This document shows, piece by piece, positions 16,708 to 25,920 of a stretch of 42,050 bases of DNA. The notes under the pieces were generated by a model. It saw only the letters and a program-made list of their open reading frames with translations, searched no databases and was not told where the DNA came from. How positions within the stretch are numbered: the stretch's first letter is position 1; each line of letters opens with the position of its first letter. The position numbers and the translations under genes are program-made. The stretch is from an uncultured Clostridia bacterium (GTDB lineage Bacteria > Bacillota > Clostridia > Oscillospirales > CAG-272), in NCBI GenBank assembly GCA_947626065.1, contig CANQQT010000015.1:1-42050 (forward strand), given 5' to 3'.

Positions 16708-17325
16708 TTACTTATCGGCGTCAGCGGGATTCTCGGAAACGGTCTCCTCGGCGGGAGTCTCCTCAACGGGGGCCTCCTCGGGAGCTGTCGTCTCGACAGC
16801 TGTTTCAGTAGCCTCCGTTTCGGCAGCTGTTTCAACCGCTTCCGCCTCGGGAGCGGCTTCGGTCGCCGCCTCTGCCTTCTCTTCCGCCGCAGCCGGAGCC
16901 TTCGCCGCCGACTTGCCGGACGTCTTCTTCTTCGCCGCTCTCTTCTTGGCCGCCTTCTTCTCGGCTTCCGCTTTCTCAAGCTCCGAAATCAGAAGAATCC
17001 TTGCCATCTCGGCGCCGTCGCCTCTGCGGGGCCCGAGTCTGTACACCGCCGTGTATCCGCCGTTTCTGCCTGCGTTTTCCGGGGCGATCTGATCGAACAG
17101 CTTCTTGACTACGTCTTCTTTTGTGATGAAAGCGAACGCCTGACGGCGGGCCGCGAGAGTATTTTTCTTTCCGAGGGTAATCATCTTTTCGGCAAGAGAG
17201 CGCACCTCTTTTGCTCTCGTTACGGTCGTGTCGACCTTACCGTTCTCAAGCAGAAGGGTCACCATTCCGCGCAGCATCGCCATGCGGTTGTCGGTCGTTC
17301 TGCCGAGTTTTCTTGTTCCTGGCAT
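16708..17325 (-). CDS. rplQ: 50S ribosomal protein L17 with long acidic tail
   Basis: 205 residues from the ATG at 17325; a TTG six codons upstream falls on the GGGAGG Shine-Dalgarno site and is not the start. L17 lies at the peptide exit side of the large subunit. Residues 1 to about 120 are standard L17 ([54 protein letters not shown]). After a Lys/Ala-rich linker at about 123-145, the C-terminal 60 residues are almost only Ala, Glu, Thr, Val and Pro ([18 protein letters not shown]). The usual L17 is about 115-130 residues. It closes the operon, right after rpoA. Confidence 0.97.
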   Translation of the reverse strand: MPGTRKLGRTTDNRMAMLRGMVTLLLENGKVDTTVTRAKEVRSLAEKMITLGKKNTLAARRQAFAFITKEDVVKKLFDQIAPENAGRNGGYTAVYRLGPRRGDGAEMARILLISELEKAEAEKKAAKKRAAKKKTSGKSAAKAPAAAEEKAEAATEAAPEAEAVETAAETEATETAVETTAPEEAPVEETPAEETVSENPADADK

Positions 17326-17437
17326 TTCCTTAATACCTCCCAATTATTCTGAAGTTACGGCTCGCTATTTTCATAGCGGGAATGAGCCGCTTTCTGTCAT
17401 CGCACTTTATGCGCCGAAACCGAAGTCCCGTTTCCGG

Positions 17438-18388
17438 TTATTCGATTTCCTTTTTCAGGCTGAGGCCGAGGGAATGAAGCTTCTGAATCACTTCTTCAAG
17501 AGACTTTTTGCCAAGGTTTCTGACCTTGATCATGTCTTCCTCGGTCTTGTTTGTCAGGTCCTCAACCGTATCAATGCCTGCGCGCTTCAGACAGTTGAAG
17601 CTACGGACAGACATGTCAAGCTCCTCAATGGTCATCTCAAGAACCTTTTCCTTGATGGTCTCTTCCCTTTCGACCATGACCTCGGTGTTCTTTGCCTCGT
17701 CCGAAAGATTAACGAACAGATTGAGATGCTCGTTGAGAATCTTGGCGGCGAGCGATATCGCTTCCTTCGCCGAAATCGTGCCGTTGGTCAGCACCTCAAG
17801 GGTCAGCTTATCGTAATCGGTATTGCTTCCCACTCGGGTGTTTTCGACGTTGTAGCTTACGTTATACACCGGCGTGTAAATCGAGTCGGTGTAAATCACG
17901 CCTATCGCCGGCTGATTGTTCAGCTTATTCTTCTCCTGCGACACATAGCCGCGACCGTGGTTGAAGGTAAGCTCCATATAGAACCGGGTGTTCTCGCTCA
18001 CAGTCGCAATGTGATGGTCGGGATTCAGAATCTCAAGATCCGCGTCCTGCTTGATATCGCCAGCCGACACCTTGCAGGGGCCGGTCACGTCAAGAATCAC
18101 GGTTTTCGGCCCTTCGGAATGCAGCTTGGCGGTCAAGCCCTTGACGTTCAGAACGATTTCCGTCACGTCTTCCTTCACACCGGGAATGGTGGAGATCTCA
18201 TGAAGAACGCCGTCGATCTTGATGCTTGTCACAGCAACGCCGGGCAGAGAGCTGAGCAGAACTCTGCGGAGAGAATTTCCCAGAGTCGTGCCGTAGCCTC
18301 TTTCAAGCGGCTCGATGATGAACTTTCCGCTCGTTCCGTCGTCGCTCAGATTGACCGTGGCAATATTTGGCTTTTCAATTTCAATCAT
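17438..18388 (-). CDS. rpoA: RNA polymerase alpha subunit
   Basis: 316 residues. RpoA nucleates polymerase assembly and contacts UP elements and activators. The N-terminal domain shows [20 protein letters not shown] at about 23-42 and [27 protein letters not shown] text after it. The C-terminal domain (about 250-316) has [18 protein letters not shown], with the helix-hairpin-helix region [18 protein letters not shown]. Length and order are normal. Located between rpsD and rplQ as in other Bacillota. Confidence 0.98.
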   Translation of the reverse strand: MIEIEKPNIATVNLSDDGTSGKFIIEPLERGYGTTLGNSLRRVLLSSLPGVAVTSIKIDGVLHEISTIPGVKEDVTEIVLNVKGLTAKLHSEGPKTVILDVTGPCKVSAGDIKQDADLEILNPDHHIATVSENTRFYMELTFNHGRGYVSQEKNKLNNQPAIGVIYTDSIYTPVYNVSYNVENTRVGSNTDYDKLTLEVLTNGTISAKEAISLAAKILNEHLNLFVNLSDEAKNTEVMVEREETIKEKVLEMTIEELDMSVRSFNCLKRAGIDTVEDLTNKTEEDMIKVRNLGKKSLEEVIQKLHSLGLSLKKEIE

Positions 18389-18478
18389 AAATAGTACCCT
18401 CCTGTTTTATTTTCCGAAACAAATCAGTTGCCGCCTTGAAGCGCCGAACCCGGCACCGCAAAACGGCGCGGGCGTGTG

Positions 18479-19105
18479 TTACTTGGAATAAAGCTCGACG
18501 ATGAGATGCTCTTCAAACGGGAAGTCGACGTCTTCTCTTGTCGGGAGCGCGGCGATCTTGGCCACGACCTGTCCCTTATCCAGCTCAATCCATTTGGGCG
18601 TGATGCGGGTTTCAAGAGAATCGATCAGCGTCTTGAATTTCTCCGAAGAACGGCTGGCCTCACGGAGCGTAATCACGTCGCCGGCGCGAACGACAAGGGA
18701 GGGAATATCGACCTTCTTGCCGTTGATGCGGAAATGGCCGTGCGTAATCAGCTGACGGGCTTCTTTACGGCTATCGGCAAGGCCGATGCGGTAAATGACG
18801 TTGTCAAAGCGGCGCTCAAGCAGGCTGAGAAGGTTTTCACCGGTCACGCCTTCCATCTTATCCGCCTTTTCAAAGCAACCCTTGAACTGATTTTCGAGGA
18901 CGCCGTAGTATCTCTTCGCCTTCTGCTTCTCGCGGAGCTGAAGTCCGTATTCCTTTACCTGTTTTCTCCCGGCGCCATGCTGACCCGGGACCGTCGGGCG
19001 CTTATCGACCGCACATTTGCCGGAAAGGCAACGGTCACCCTTGAGAAAAAGCTTGGTTCCTTCTCTGCGGCAAAGTCGGCACACAGATCCAGTATATCTT
19101 GCCAT
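18479..19105 (-). CDS. rpsD: 30S ribosomal protein S4
   Basis: 208 residues. S4 binds 16S rRNA early in assembly and often represses its own operon. The N-terminus [20 protein letters not shown] contains the CRLC of the zinc-binding (C+) form; further Cys ([12 protein letters not shown]) completes the set. The S4 RNA-binding domain has [20 protein letters not shown] and [18 protein letters not shown]. Sits between rpsK and rpoA. Confidence 0.98.
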   Translation of the reverse strand: MARYTGSVCRLCRREGTKLFLKGDRCLSGKCAVDKRPTVPGQHGAGRKQVKEYGLQLREKQKAKRYYGVLENQFKGCFEKADKMEGVTGENLLSLLERRFDNVIYRIGLADSRKEARQLITHGHFRINGKKVDIPSLVVRAGDVITLREASRSSEKFKTLIDSLETRITPKWIELDKGQVVAKIAALPTREDVDFPFEEHLIVELYSK

Positions 19106-19135
19106 GTTAATGTTCCTCCTGCTGTATTTGAGTCG

Positions 19136-19531
19136 TCAAACTCTTCTGCGTTTAGGCGGTCTGCAACCGTTGTGAGGGATCGGAGTCACGTCCTTGATCA
19201 TCTCAACGGTAAGCCCTGCCGACTGAAGGGCACGGATGGCCGATTCTCTGCCCGATCCGGGTCCCTTGACGTAAACCTCAACGGTCTTCATTCCGTGATC
19301 AACAGCAAGCTTCGCCGCCGCCTCGGACGCGCTCTGCGCGGCAAAGGGCGTGGATTTTCTCGAGCCCTTGAAGCCGAGCTCACCGGCCGAAGCCCAGGAG
19401 ATGGCGTTCCCCGCCATATCGGTAATCGTTACGATCGTATTGTTGAAGGTCGCCTGAATATGCGCCTGGCCCTTTTCAACGTTTTTGCGCTCACGGCGTT
19501 TTCTTACGACCTTTTTTGCCTGTGCTGCCAT
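19136..19531 (-). CDS. rpsK: 30S ribosomal protein S11
   Basis: 131 residues. S11 lies on the platform of the small subunit. Diagnostic segments: [41 protein letters not shown], and the C-terminus [16 protein letters not shown]. Located 19 bp after rpsM. Confidence 0.98.
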   Translation of the reverse strand: MAAQAKKVVRKRRERKNVEKGQAHIQATFNNTIVTITDMAGNAISWASAGELGFKGSRKSTPFAAQSASEAAAKLAVDHGMKTVEVYVKGPGSGRESAIRALQSAGLTVEMIKDVTPIPHNGCRPPKRRRV

Positions 19532-19550
19532 ATTTAATCATTTCACCCCT

Positions 19551-19919
19551 TTACTTTTTCTTGTTAGCAATGGTCTTCGCGGGACCCTTGCGCGTTCTTG
19601 CGTTGGTCTTGGTTCTCTGCCCTCTTACCGGCAGGCCCTTTCTGTGGCGAATCCCGCGGTAGCAGTTGATTTCCACCATTCTCTTGATGTCCATACCGAC
19701 TTCGCGGCGGAGGTCGCCCTCGACGTGATAGTGGTTTTCGATTTCTTCACGGAGCTTGGCGATTTCGTCCTCCGTCAGATCCTTGGCACGGGTATCGGGG
19801 CTGATCCCGGTGGCCGCGAGGATCTTGTTGGCGCTGGTTCTGCCGATACCGTAAATATAGGTCAATGCGATTTCCACGCGCTTGGCGTTCGGAATATCGA
19901 CACCTGCAATACGAGCCAT
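19551..19919 (-). CDS. rpsM: 30S ribosomal protein S13
   Basis: 122 residues. S13 is in the small-subunit head and contacts P-site tRNA and the large subunit. Diagnostic text: [37 protein letters not shown], and the basic tail [20 protein letters not shown]. It follows rpmJ by 18 bp. Confidence 0.98.
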   Translation of the reverse strand: MARIAGVDIPNAKRVEIALTYIYGIGRTSANKILAATGISPDTRAKDLTEDEIAKLREEIENHYHVEGDLRREVGMDIKRMVEINCYRGIRHRKGLPVRGQRTKTNARTRKGPAKTIANKKK

Positions 19920-19937
19920 GTTTTTATCCCCTTTCCT

Positions 19938-20051
19938 TTAACCCTGTCTCTGCTTGTGCTTCGGGTTTTCGCAGATCACCATGATTCTGCCTTTACGTTT
20001 TATGATTTTGCACTTTTCGCAAATCTTCTTGACGGATGGCTTTACCTTCAT
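19938..20051 (-). CDS. rpmJ: 50S ribosomal protein L36 (zinc-binding form)
   Basis: 37 residues, easily missed for its size. It reads [20 protein letters not shown] and then [17 protein letters not shown]. Cys11, Cys14, Cys27 and His32 form the zinc site of the C+ type. ATG at 20051, TAA at 19938-19940, 18 bp after infA and 18 bp before rpsM, its standard place. Confidence 0.97.
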   Translation of the reverse strand: MKVKPSVKKICEKCKIIKRKGRIMVICENPKHKQRQG

Positions 20052-20069
20052 TTCGATACCATTCCTTTC

Positions 20070-20288
20070 TTATTTAGCACGCCAGGTAATACGGCCCTTC
20101 GTCAGGTCGTATACGGATACCTCGACAGTTACCTTGTCGCCCGGCAGTATCCAGATATAGTTCATTCTGAGCTTTCCCGAAATATGGGCGTTCACAATGT
20201 GGCCGTTGGGCAGCTGAACCTTGAAATGCGCGTTCGGCAGCGATTCAAGAACGACGCCCTCGAATTCCACAACATCATCCTTTGGCAG
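20070..20288 (-). CDS. infA: Translation initiation factor IF-1, apparently starting at CTG
   Basis: 72 residues if translation starts at the CTG at 20288-20286. IF-1 is an OB-fold (S1-like) protein that occupies the A site during initiation. The body is canonical ([46 protein letters not shown]). Reading from the CTG gives [11 protein letters not shown], which aligns without gaps to the MAKDDVIEVEG start of the family and gives the standard 72 residues. A perfect AAGGAGG lies 7 nt upstream (20302-20296). The next normal candidate, a GTG at 20270, would remove the conserved KDDV and lies 25 nt from the Shine-Dalgarno site. The start overlaps the end of the KOW gene by 14 nt. Confidence 0.93.
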   Translation of the reverse strand: MPKDDVVEFEGVVLESLPNAHFKVQLPNGHIVNAHISGKLRMNYIWILPGDKVTVEVSVYDLTKGRITWRAK

Positions 20289-20565
20289 AAGAATCCCTCC
20301 TTGAGTCCTTATGATACATAAGCCGTTTTGCCGCTTTGGAAAGCGCTTTCCGCAGGGAACCGTCGGTTCTCACGCCGATAAATTCGCCCTCCGACGGCAA
20401 AAGCTTTGTGTGTTTCCGGTTCTTTTTCTTCGGTCTTTCCAGCCTCCGACTCTTCCCGTCGGCGAGCCACAGGAAGTGCCCGTCGTCCCCGACGACAAGG
20501 AAGAGGCGGCCTTTGTCGTGTCCCGAAAGTGACAGAACCGTTTTCCCGTTCCAATTTTCTTTCAC
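20275..20565 (-). CDS. KOW-domain RNA-binding protein (L14e-like)
   Basis: 96 residues. The N-terminal half has KOW-like text ([39 protein letters not shown]), resembling the small L14e/L6e/L27e-like proteins that Clostridia encode between map and infA. The C-terminal half is basic ([20 protein letters not shown]). Probably binds RNA or the ribosome; the exact role is unknown. Its start overlaps the map stop and its last codons contain the Shine-Dalgarno site of infA. Confidence 0.85.
   Translation of the reverse strand: MKENWNGKTVLSLSGHDKGRLFLVVGDDGHFLWLADGKSRRLERPKKKNRKHTKLLPSEGEFIGVRTDGSLRKALSKAAKRLMYHKDSRRDSSAKG
20296..20302 (-). promoter_or_regulatory. Shine-Dalgarno site that fixes the infA start at CTG
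   Basis: AAGGAGG on the minus strand, seven nt before CTG at 20288 and lying inside the final codons of the KOW gene. An in-frame ATT at 20294 is only one nt from it, too close to serve as start. Confidence 0.85.
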
Positions 20566-21323
20566 AGGGATGAGTCCACCCTTGTCAGGAAGACGATTCC
20601 GTCCTCCGTCAGCGCAACCGAATGCTCGTAATGCGCCGTCAGCGACCCGTCCACCGTGACGACCGTCCAGCCGTCGCGAAGCTCCTTCACCTCATAGGAT
20701 CCGGCGCTTACCATCGGCTCGATGGCAAGAGTCATTCCCTTGACGAGGCGGGGGCCTCTGCCCGGCGTTCCGTAGTTCGGAACGTCCGGCGCCTCATGAA
20801 GCTCGCGGCCAACGCCGTGTCCTACGTATTTGCGAATCACGCCGTATCCGTGCGCCTCGCAGTAGGTCTGAACAGCCGACCCGATATCGCCGATCCGGTT
20901 TCCCTCTCGGAACTGGGCCGCTCCCCGGTAGAAGCTTTCTCTCGTACAGTCAATCAGCTTCTGTGCCTCGGCGGAAATTTTTCCGACCGGAAAGGTATTG
21001 GCGCTGTCTCCCACGAAGCCGTGGAAGGTGGCTCCGACGTCGATCTTCACGATGTCTCCCTCCTGCAGAACCACATCCGCCGAGGGGATTCCGTGAATCA
21101 CCTGATCGTTGACCGAGATGCAGGCGCTTCCGGGGAAGCCGCCGTAGCCGAGAAAGGTAGGCCGCGCACCGCATTTTTCAATGTGATGCCGGATGACGTC
21201 GTCCAGATGCTTGGTGGTGACGCCCTCCCGCACCGCCTCACCGGCGAGAAGCAACGCTTCTCCCGTGATGCGGCCGGCCTCCTTCATCTTCTCAATCTGA
21301 GCCGCGTTTTTGAGCTGTATCAT
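20562..21323 (-). CDS. map: Methionine aminopeptidase, type I
   Basis: 253 residues from the ATG at 21323 (MIQLKNAAQIEKMKEAG), with AAGAAGG nine nt upstream; a longer frame inside adk is unlikely. The enzyme removes the initiator Met. The five metal ligands are present: Asp in VKIDVGATF, Asp in FVGDSANTF, His in YVGHGVGRELHE, Glu in LAIEPMVS, and Glu in YEHSVALTEDG. The start overlaps adk by 32 nt and the stop overlaps the KOW gene start. Confidence 0.96.
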   Translation of the reverse strand: MIQLKNAAQIEKMKEAGRITGEALLLAGEAVREGVTTKHLDDVIRHHIEKCGARPTFLGYGGFPGSACISVNDQVIHGIPSADVVLQEGDIVKIDVGATFHGFVGDSANTFPVGKISAEAQKLIDCTRESFYRGAAQFREGNRIGDIGSAVQTYCEAHGYGVIRKYVGHGVGRELHEAPDVPNYGTPGRGPRLVKGMTLAIEPMVSAGSYEVKELRDGWTVVTVDGSLTAHYEHSVALTEDGIVFLTRVDSSL

Positions 21324-21981
21324 AAAGATCTGCCTTCTTTGGCAGCAAGCCGCTTTCGATGGTTTCAAAAGTGAGCCGGGTCGTATCCGCCACCTCGACC
21401 TGCCCGATGACGGTTCTCAGCTTTCCGGCCTTTTCGTAGTAGGCCTTCAGCGGCTCCGTCTGCTCGTGGTAGACGTCAAGACGGCTCTTGACCACCTCCG
21501 GCGCGTCGTCGCGGCGAACCGTCAGCTCACCGCCGCAAGCGTCGCAGGTTTTCCCGTCCTTGGAGGGCTTGAACTCGACGTGATAGGAAGCGCCGCAGCC
21601 TGCGCAGACGCGGCGTCCGCTCATGCGAGTGATAATGGTTTCGTCGGGGACCTCGATGTTGACGACGAGGTCGATGACGACGCCCATTTTATCAAGCGCT
21701 TCCGCCTGAGGGACCGTGCGGGGGAACCCGTCCAGGATAAAGCCCTTGCGGCAATCCTCCTCGGCCAGTCTCTCCTTGATGATTCCGATAACGACCTCAT
21801 CGGGAACCAGCGCGCCTTTTTCCGTATAGGCCTTGGCGGCAAGTCCCATTTCGGTGCCGTTCCGGATCGCTTCTCTTATGATCGCGCCGGTGGAGATCGC
21901 GGGGATTCCGTAGCGCGCGCTGACGTTTTCCGCCTGCGTGCCCTTGCCCGCTCCCGGCGCTCCTAAAAAGATAATGTTCAT
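21292..21981 (-). CDS. adk: Adenylate kinase (zinc-containing LID)
   Basis: 229 residues. Catalyses ATP + AMP to 2 ADP. The P-loop GAPGAGKGTQ is at 7-16, DGFPRTVPQAE near 85, and RVCAGCGASYH with CDACGGEL gives the four-Cys zinc LID (about 125-155) of Gram-positive long-form enzymes. RRDDAPEVVKSRLDVY follows. A 14-residue C-terminal extension (KADLYDTAQKRGSD) overlaps the map start. Follows secY as usual. Confidence 0.97.
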   Translation of the reverse strand: MNIIFLGAPGAGKGTQAENVSARYGIPAISTGAIIREAIRNGTEMGLAAKAYTEKGALVPDEVVIGIIKERLAEEDCRKGFILDGFPRTVPQAEALDKMGVVIDLVVNIEVPDETIITRMSGRRVCAGCGASYHVEFKPSKDGKTCDACGGELTVRRDDAPEVVKSRLDVYHEQTEPLKAYYEKAGKLRTVIGQVEVADTTRLTFETIESGLLPKKADLYDTAQKRGSD

Positions 21982-22077
21982 GTGATTTCCTCCGTTCCCG
22001 AAAAGATCCCAGACAGGGCAGACGGACGTCCGACGCCTCGTCTGCCGCCGTTCCGTTCTCTTGTTTTCCGATACCGT

Positions 22078-23370
22078 TTATTCAAGGAAGCCCTTGTAAT
22101 GCCGCATCGCCATCTGCGATTCCAGCTCGCGAGCCGTCTCGAGGGCAACACCCACGACGATAAGCAGCGAAGATCCTCCGAAGGCAAGCGCTCCGAGGTA
22201 ACCCGAGGCAAACATATTGATGAGCAACGGGAGACCGGCGATGAACGCAAGGAAAATCGCGCCGATCAGGGTGATTCTGTTCAGAACCATCTTGATATAA
22301 TCGGCCGTAGGCTTACCGGGACGAATTCCCGGGATGAAGCCGCCGTTCTTCTTCAGATTGTTCGAGACTTCAATGTGATTGAAGCTGATGGCAATATAGA
22401 AGTAAGAGAAGGCGATGATGAGTACGATAAAGAGAATGACGTATACCGGGTGGTCGGTTGCGAAGATGCCGAGCAGCTTATCCCAGAAGGATCCGGATTT
22501 CGGCTGGACGAACATGGCAATCGTCGCGGGAAGAGAAACGATGGAGTTCGCGAAGATGATCGGCATAACGCCGGACATATTCAGCTTGAGCGGCAGGTTG
22601 CTGCTCTGGCCACCGTACATTTTTCTTCCGACGACCCTCTTGGCATACTGAACGGGGATTCTGCGTTCGCTGTTCGTGATGAAGACGGTCAGCGTGATGA
22701 TGGCGAGCATCAGGATAACCGACAGAATGGCAAAGAAGATGTTGAGGAAGCCGCCTCTCTGAATCTGACGGATGATGGTCTGCGCGGTGGTGTAGCCGCT
22801 GGAAAGGATGTTGACGAAAAGGATGATGGAGATTCCGTTTCCGATTCCGTTTTCATCGATTCTCTCGGCCAGCCACATGACGAGGGATGCACCGGCGCAG
22901 TAGCAGGCGATGATGACAAGGGCGGCGAAGACTCCGTTGTCGGTAAGAACGCCGGCCACATTCTTCATGTAGGAATAATAGCCGTAAGCGGTGACAAGGG
23001 AGAGACCGACCGTGACGATGCGGGTGATCTTGTTGATCTTCTTTCTTCCCTCTTCCCCTTCCTTGGAGAGCTTCTCAAGCGCCGGGATGGCGATGGTGAG
23101 AAGCTGAATGACGATCTGCGCCGTGATGTAAGGCGAAACGCCCAGAGCGAACAGCGTCGCCTGAGAGAAGGCCTGACCAGACAGGACGTTCAGATAGTCA
23201 AAAATCGAACCGGTTGAGTTCATCGTGAAGAAGAAGTTGAGAGCATCCGAGCTGATATAGGGAACCGGGATGCAGGCGCCGAGCCGGTAAAGAAGAACGA
23301 TCACCAGAGTGAATATCATTTTACGCTTGAGATCCGGAATTTTCCATGCATTTGCAAGCGTTTTAATCAC
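22078..23370 (-). CDS. secY: Protein translocase subunit SecY
   Basis: 430 residues with the ten membrane helices expected of SecY. Recognisable landmarks: LYRLGACIPVPYI in TM1, the plug region SGQAFSQATLFALGVSPYITA, SEGEEGRKKI in the first long cytoplasmic loop, NGISIILFVNILS, the RRIPVQYAKRVVGRKMYGGQ loop that contacts the ribosome, and GFIPGIRPGKPTADYI. It forms the Sec channel with SecE and SecG, encoded elsewhere. Located directly after rplO. Confidence 0.98.
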   Translation of the reverse strand: MIKTLANAWKIPDLKRKMIFTLVIVLLYRLGACIPVPYISSDALNFFFTMNSTGSIFDYLNVLSGQAFSQATLFALGVSPYITAQIVIQLLTIAIPALEKLSKEGEEGRKKINKITRIVTVGLSLVTAYGYYSYMKNVAGVLTDNGVFAALVIIACYCAGASLVMWLAERIDENGIGNGISIILFVNILSSGYTTAQTIIRQIQRGGFLNIFFAILSVILMLAIITLTVFITNSERRIPVQYAKRVVGRKMYGGQSSNLPLKLNMSGVMPIIFANSIVSLPATIAMFVQPKSGSFWDKLLGIFATDHPVYVILFIVLIIAFSYFYIAISFNHIEVSNNLKKNGGFIPGIRPGKPTADYIKMVLNRITLIGAIFLAFIAGLPLLINMFASGYLGALAFGGSSLLIVVGVALETARELESQMAMRHYKGFLE

Positions 23371-23811
23371 TCAAACCACCTCGCACTTTCCGCCGGCTGC
23401 TTCAATTTTCTCTTTTGCGGCTGCGGTGAATGCTGCGGCACGAACCGTGATCTTCTTTTCAACGGAACCGCCGCCGAGAATCTTCAGTCCGTCAGCGGCC
23501 TTTCCGCAAAGACCGGCCTCGACCAAAGTATTCAGGTCGACAACGGCTTCGTCTTCAAATCGGTTCAGCGCCACAACGTTGACTGTTGCATACTCCTTGG
23601 CAAAGCGGTTCTTGAAACCTCTTTTCGGAAGTTTGCGGTAAAGCGGAATCTGTCCGCCCTCGAAGCCGGGACGGACTCCGCCGCCCGAACGGGCATTCTG
23701 CCCTTTGTGGCCCCTTCCTGCGGTTTTCCCGTTGCCGGAACCGGTGCCTCTTCCTTTCCGCCATGCGGGGGTAACGGAACCGGCAGCCGGTGAAAGTTCA
23801 TGGAGCTTCAT
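23371..23811 (-). CDS. rplO: 50S ribosomal protein L15
   Basis: 146 residues. Diagnostic text: [58 protein letters not shown]. It abuts secY with no gap but is separated from rpmD by 456 bp of repeat-rich DNA, which is abnormal for this operon. Confidence 0.97.
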   Translation of the reverse strand: MKLHELSPAAGSVTPAWRKGRGTGSGNGKTAGRGHKGQNARSGGGVRPGFEGGQIPLYRKLPKRGFKNRFAKEYATVNVVALNRFEDEAVVDLNTLVEAGLCGKAADGLKILGGGSVEKKITVRAAAFTAAAKEKIEAAGGKCEVV

Positions 23812-23897
23812 TGGATTTCCTCCTTTTTGTGTTCAATAAGGGGCAAAGCCCCGGGCTGTGTCTTTTTTCCGACGTCAGAGCCCTCCCACCGGGATTT

Positions 23898-24152
23898 TCC
23901 GAGCGGACGTATCCGAGCGGATGCATCCGAACGGAACCATCCGAACAGAAGTTTTCCGAACGGAAGTTTTCCGAACGAAAGTCTTCCGAACGGACTTTCC
24001 CGAATGGAATCATCCGAGCGGAAATTTCCCTCGATAGCCGCGCAAATCGGTCGCGGGATTTCTCCCGTACCGGGCGGCCTCAACCGAGCGGATGTATCCG
24101 AGCGGTCGTAACCGAGCGGTCGTAACCAAGTAGCCGTAGCCGAGCGGTTTGT
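23898..24152. repeat. Degenerate 14-15-bp quasi-palindromic repeat array inside the spc operon
   Basis: About fourteen units of the type TCCGARCGGANNNN on the + strand. Nine run from 23898 to 24026 (starts 23898, 23912, 23926, 23940, 23955, 23970, 23985, 24000, 24013). Five more run from 24083 to 24152 in exact 14-bp steps. Each unit holds TCCG-n2-CGGA, and neighbouring units can pair as CGGAA/TTCCG. It fills most of the 456-bp gap between rpmD and rplO, where other Bacillota usually have few bases. The remainder of the gap holds no gene I can support. Confidence 0.9.
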
Positions 24153-24267
24153 TCAGGCTTTTCACGTCGGGCTGTCTGCGTCAAGCGGACTTTGGGGACG
24201 GCCCTTGGGGACGGTTTCATAGAACCTCCCGCGCGGGTAGCCCTAACGTACTTTCAGAGTCTCGACC

Positions 24268-24450
24268 TCAGCCCTGCTTCTCTACCTTCACGAGGTGAGA
24301 AATAACCTTGACTTTTCCGGCAAGAACGGCGTCGTCAGCGTGTACGATGCTGTCTCCGATTTTATCAAGTCCCAACGATTTGGCGGTCGCCTTCTGGTTG
24401 GGTTTTGCACCGATGGTGCTTTTTACAAGCGTAACCTTTACAGTTTCCAT
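24268..24450 (-). CDS. rpmD: 50S ribosomal protein L30
   Basis: 60 residues from the ATG at 24450, with GGAGG seven nt upstream; a longer frame would start inside rpsE. The sequence METVKVTLVKSTIGAKPNQK, then SLGLDKIGDSIVHADD, is classic L30. It follows rpsE directly, but the usual next gene, rplO, comes only after a long repeat-filled gap. Confidence 0.97.
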   Translation of the reverse strand: METVKVTLVKSTIGAKPNQKATAKSLGLDKIGDSIVHADDAVLAGKVKVISHLVKVEKQG

Positions 24451-24464
24451 TTCCGTCCCTCCGT

Positions 24465-24965
24465 TCATTTCAGCGAGTCGGTGTCAAGACCGCGCGTTTT
24501 CGCGACCTCTTCCGCCGTGCGGAGGGATTTCAGACCCTCGAAGGTTGCCTTGACGACGTTGACGGGATTGTTGGAGCGCAGGCATTTGGCTCTTACATTG
24601 CGGATACCCGCCATCTCAAGAACCTTTCGAGCGGTTCCGCCCGCAATCAGCCCGGTTCCTTCCGAAGCCGGCTTGAGAAGAACTCTTCCCGCGCCGTATT
24701 CGCCGATTACCTCGTGGGGAATGGTGGTTCCCTTCAGCGAAACGGTAATCATGTTTTTCTTCGCATCCTCGATGCCCTTCCGGATGGCCTCCGGAACCTC
24801 GGCGGCCTTGCCGAGTCCGTAACCGACGCGTCCGTTGCCGTCTCCGACGACCATCAGCGCCGCGAAGCGGGCGATACGTCCGCCCTTGACGGTTTTCGAT
24901 ACACGGTTTACGACAACAAGCTTTTCCTGAAGGTCACCGGCTGCGGGATTTGATTTCTGTATCAT
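24465..24965 (-). CDS. rpsE: 30S ribosomal protein S5
   Basis: 166 residues. S5 supports decoding fidelity. Diagnostic text: [39 protein letters not shown], and [21 protein letters not shown]. Normal length and place between rplR and rpmD. Confidence 0.98.
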   Translation of the reverse strand: MIQKSNPAAGDLQEKLVVVNRVSKTVKGGRIARFAALMVVGDGNGRVGYGLGKAAEVPEAIRKGIEDAKKNMITVSLKGTTIPHEVIGEYGAGRVLLKPASEGTGLIAGGTARKVLEMAGIRNVRAKCLRSNNPVNVVKATFEGLKSLRTAEEVAKTRGLDTDSLK

Positions 24966-24983
24966 GTTAAACCTCCGTTATCC

Positions 24984-25343
24984 TCAGAATTTGAGGCCGC
25001 CCTCGCGGGCGCCTTCTGCAAGCTCAAGCACACGTCCGTGATACAGATAACCGCCACGGTCGAATACCACCGATTCGATGCCCTTTTCAAGAGCGACTTT
25101 GGCAATGGCCTTGCCGACTTCTCTTGCGGCCGCCTTGTTTCCGCCGTTCCCCTCAAAATTCTTTCCGAGGGTCGAGGCGGAGCAGAGGGTCACGCCCTTT
25201 TCGTCGTCAACGATCTGTGCCCGAATATTGCTGAGAGAGCGGTAAACACAGAGGCGAGGACACGCGGCTGTGCCGGAGATCTTGGCTCTGATTCTCTTGT
25301 GCCGTTTCTGACGCTGTTTGTTTGCGTCTTTTCTGCTAACCAT
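24984..25343 (-). CDS. rplR: 50S ribosomal protein L18
   Basis: 119 residues. L18 binds 5S rRNA. Diagnostic text: [35 protein letters not shown], and [20 protein letters not shown] with the terminal GLKF. Standard position between rplF and rpsE. Confidence 0.98.
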   Translation of the reverse strand: MVSRKDANKQRQKRHKRIRAKISGTAACPRLCVYRSLSNIRAQIVDDEKGVTLCSASTLGKNFEGNGGNKAAAREVGKAIAKVALEKGIESVVFDRGGYLYHGRVLELAEGAREGGLKF

Positions 25344-25361
25344 TTTCTTCCGCTCCTTTCC

Positions 25362-25901
25362 TTATTTACCGGCTTTTCCGGCCTTGCGGCGGATTCTCTC
25401 ACCGGAATACTTAACGCCCTTGCCGAGGTAGGGCTCGGGGGGTCTCTTCTCCCTCACCTGAGCCGCAATCTGTCCGACAAGCTGCTTGCTGATTCCCTTC
25501 ACGATGACCGTATTGGAATCCGGCGTCTCAAAGGTGATTCCGTCCTTCTCCTCGAAGGTGATGGGATGGGAATAACCGAGGTTGAGAACGAGATTCTTTC
25601 CGTTCTTCTGCGCACGGTAACCGACGCCGACGATCTCCAGCTTCTTGCTGTAGCCCTCGGTAACGCCGACGACCATGTTATGAACCAGCGTCCGGCTGAG
25701 GCCGTGAAGCGATTTATCGATTTTCTCCTCCGAGGAGCGGGAAACGATAACCGCGGCCCCCTCCACACGGACGGTAATGCGGGAATCGATTTTCTCGCTG
25801 AGGGTACCTTTGGGACCCTTTACCGTTACGACGTTCGCGTCATCCACCGATACGGTAACTCCGGCGGGGATCGCGATGGGCTGTCTGCCTATTCTTGACA
25901 T
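25362..25901 (-). CDS. rplF: 50S ribosomal protein L6
   Basis: 179 residues from the ATG at 25901 (MSRIGRQPIAIPAGVTVSV); the longer frame runs back into rpsH and lacks family support. Diagnostic text: GPKGTLSEKI, SRTLVHNMVVGVTEGYSKKL, and the C-terminal RPPEPYLGKGVKYSGERIRR. L6 is near the factor-binding site of the large subunit. Confidence 0.98.
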   Translation of the reverse strand: MSRIGRQPIAIPAGVTVSVDDANVVTVKGPKGTLSEKIDSRITVRVEGAAVIVSRSSEEKIDKSLHGLSRTLVHNMVVGVTEGYSKKLEIVGVGYRAQKNGKNLVLNLGYSHPITFEEKDGITFETPDSNTVIVKGISKQLVGQIAAQVREKRPPEPYLGKGVKYSGERIRRKAGKAGK

Positions 25902-25920
25902 ATTCGCTTTCCTCCCTGAT

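Noticed and set aside
17326..17343. Longer N-terminus for L17 starting at TTG
   Set aside because: The TTG overlaps the GGGAGG Shine-Dalgarno site of the ATG at 17325, and the added residues are not part of the family.
23790..24125. Frames with SERKF-like or FGKLP-like pentapeptides between rpmD and rplO
   Set aside because: The periodicity comes from 15-bp units on both strands, and the 14-bp units break the frame. No start signal supports a protein.
23898..24152. Possible CRISPR array in the spc operon
   Set aside because: Units are only 14-15 bp with no unique 30-40-bp spacers and no cas genes nearby.
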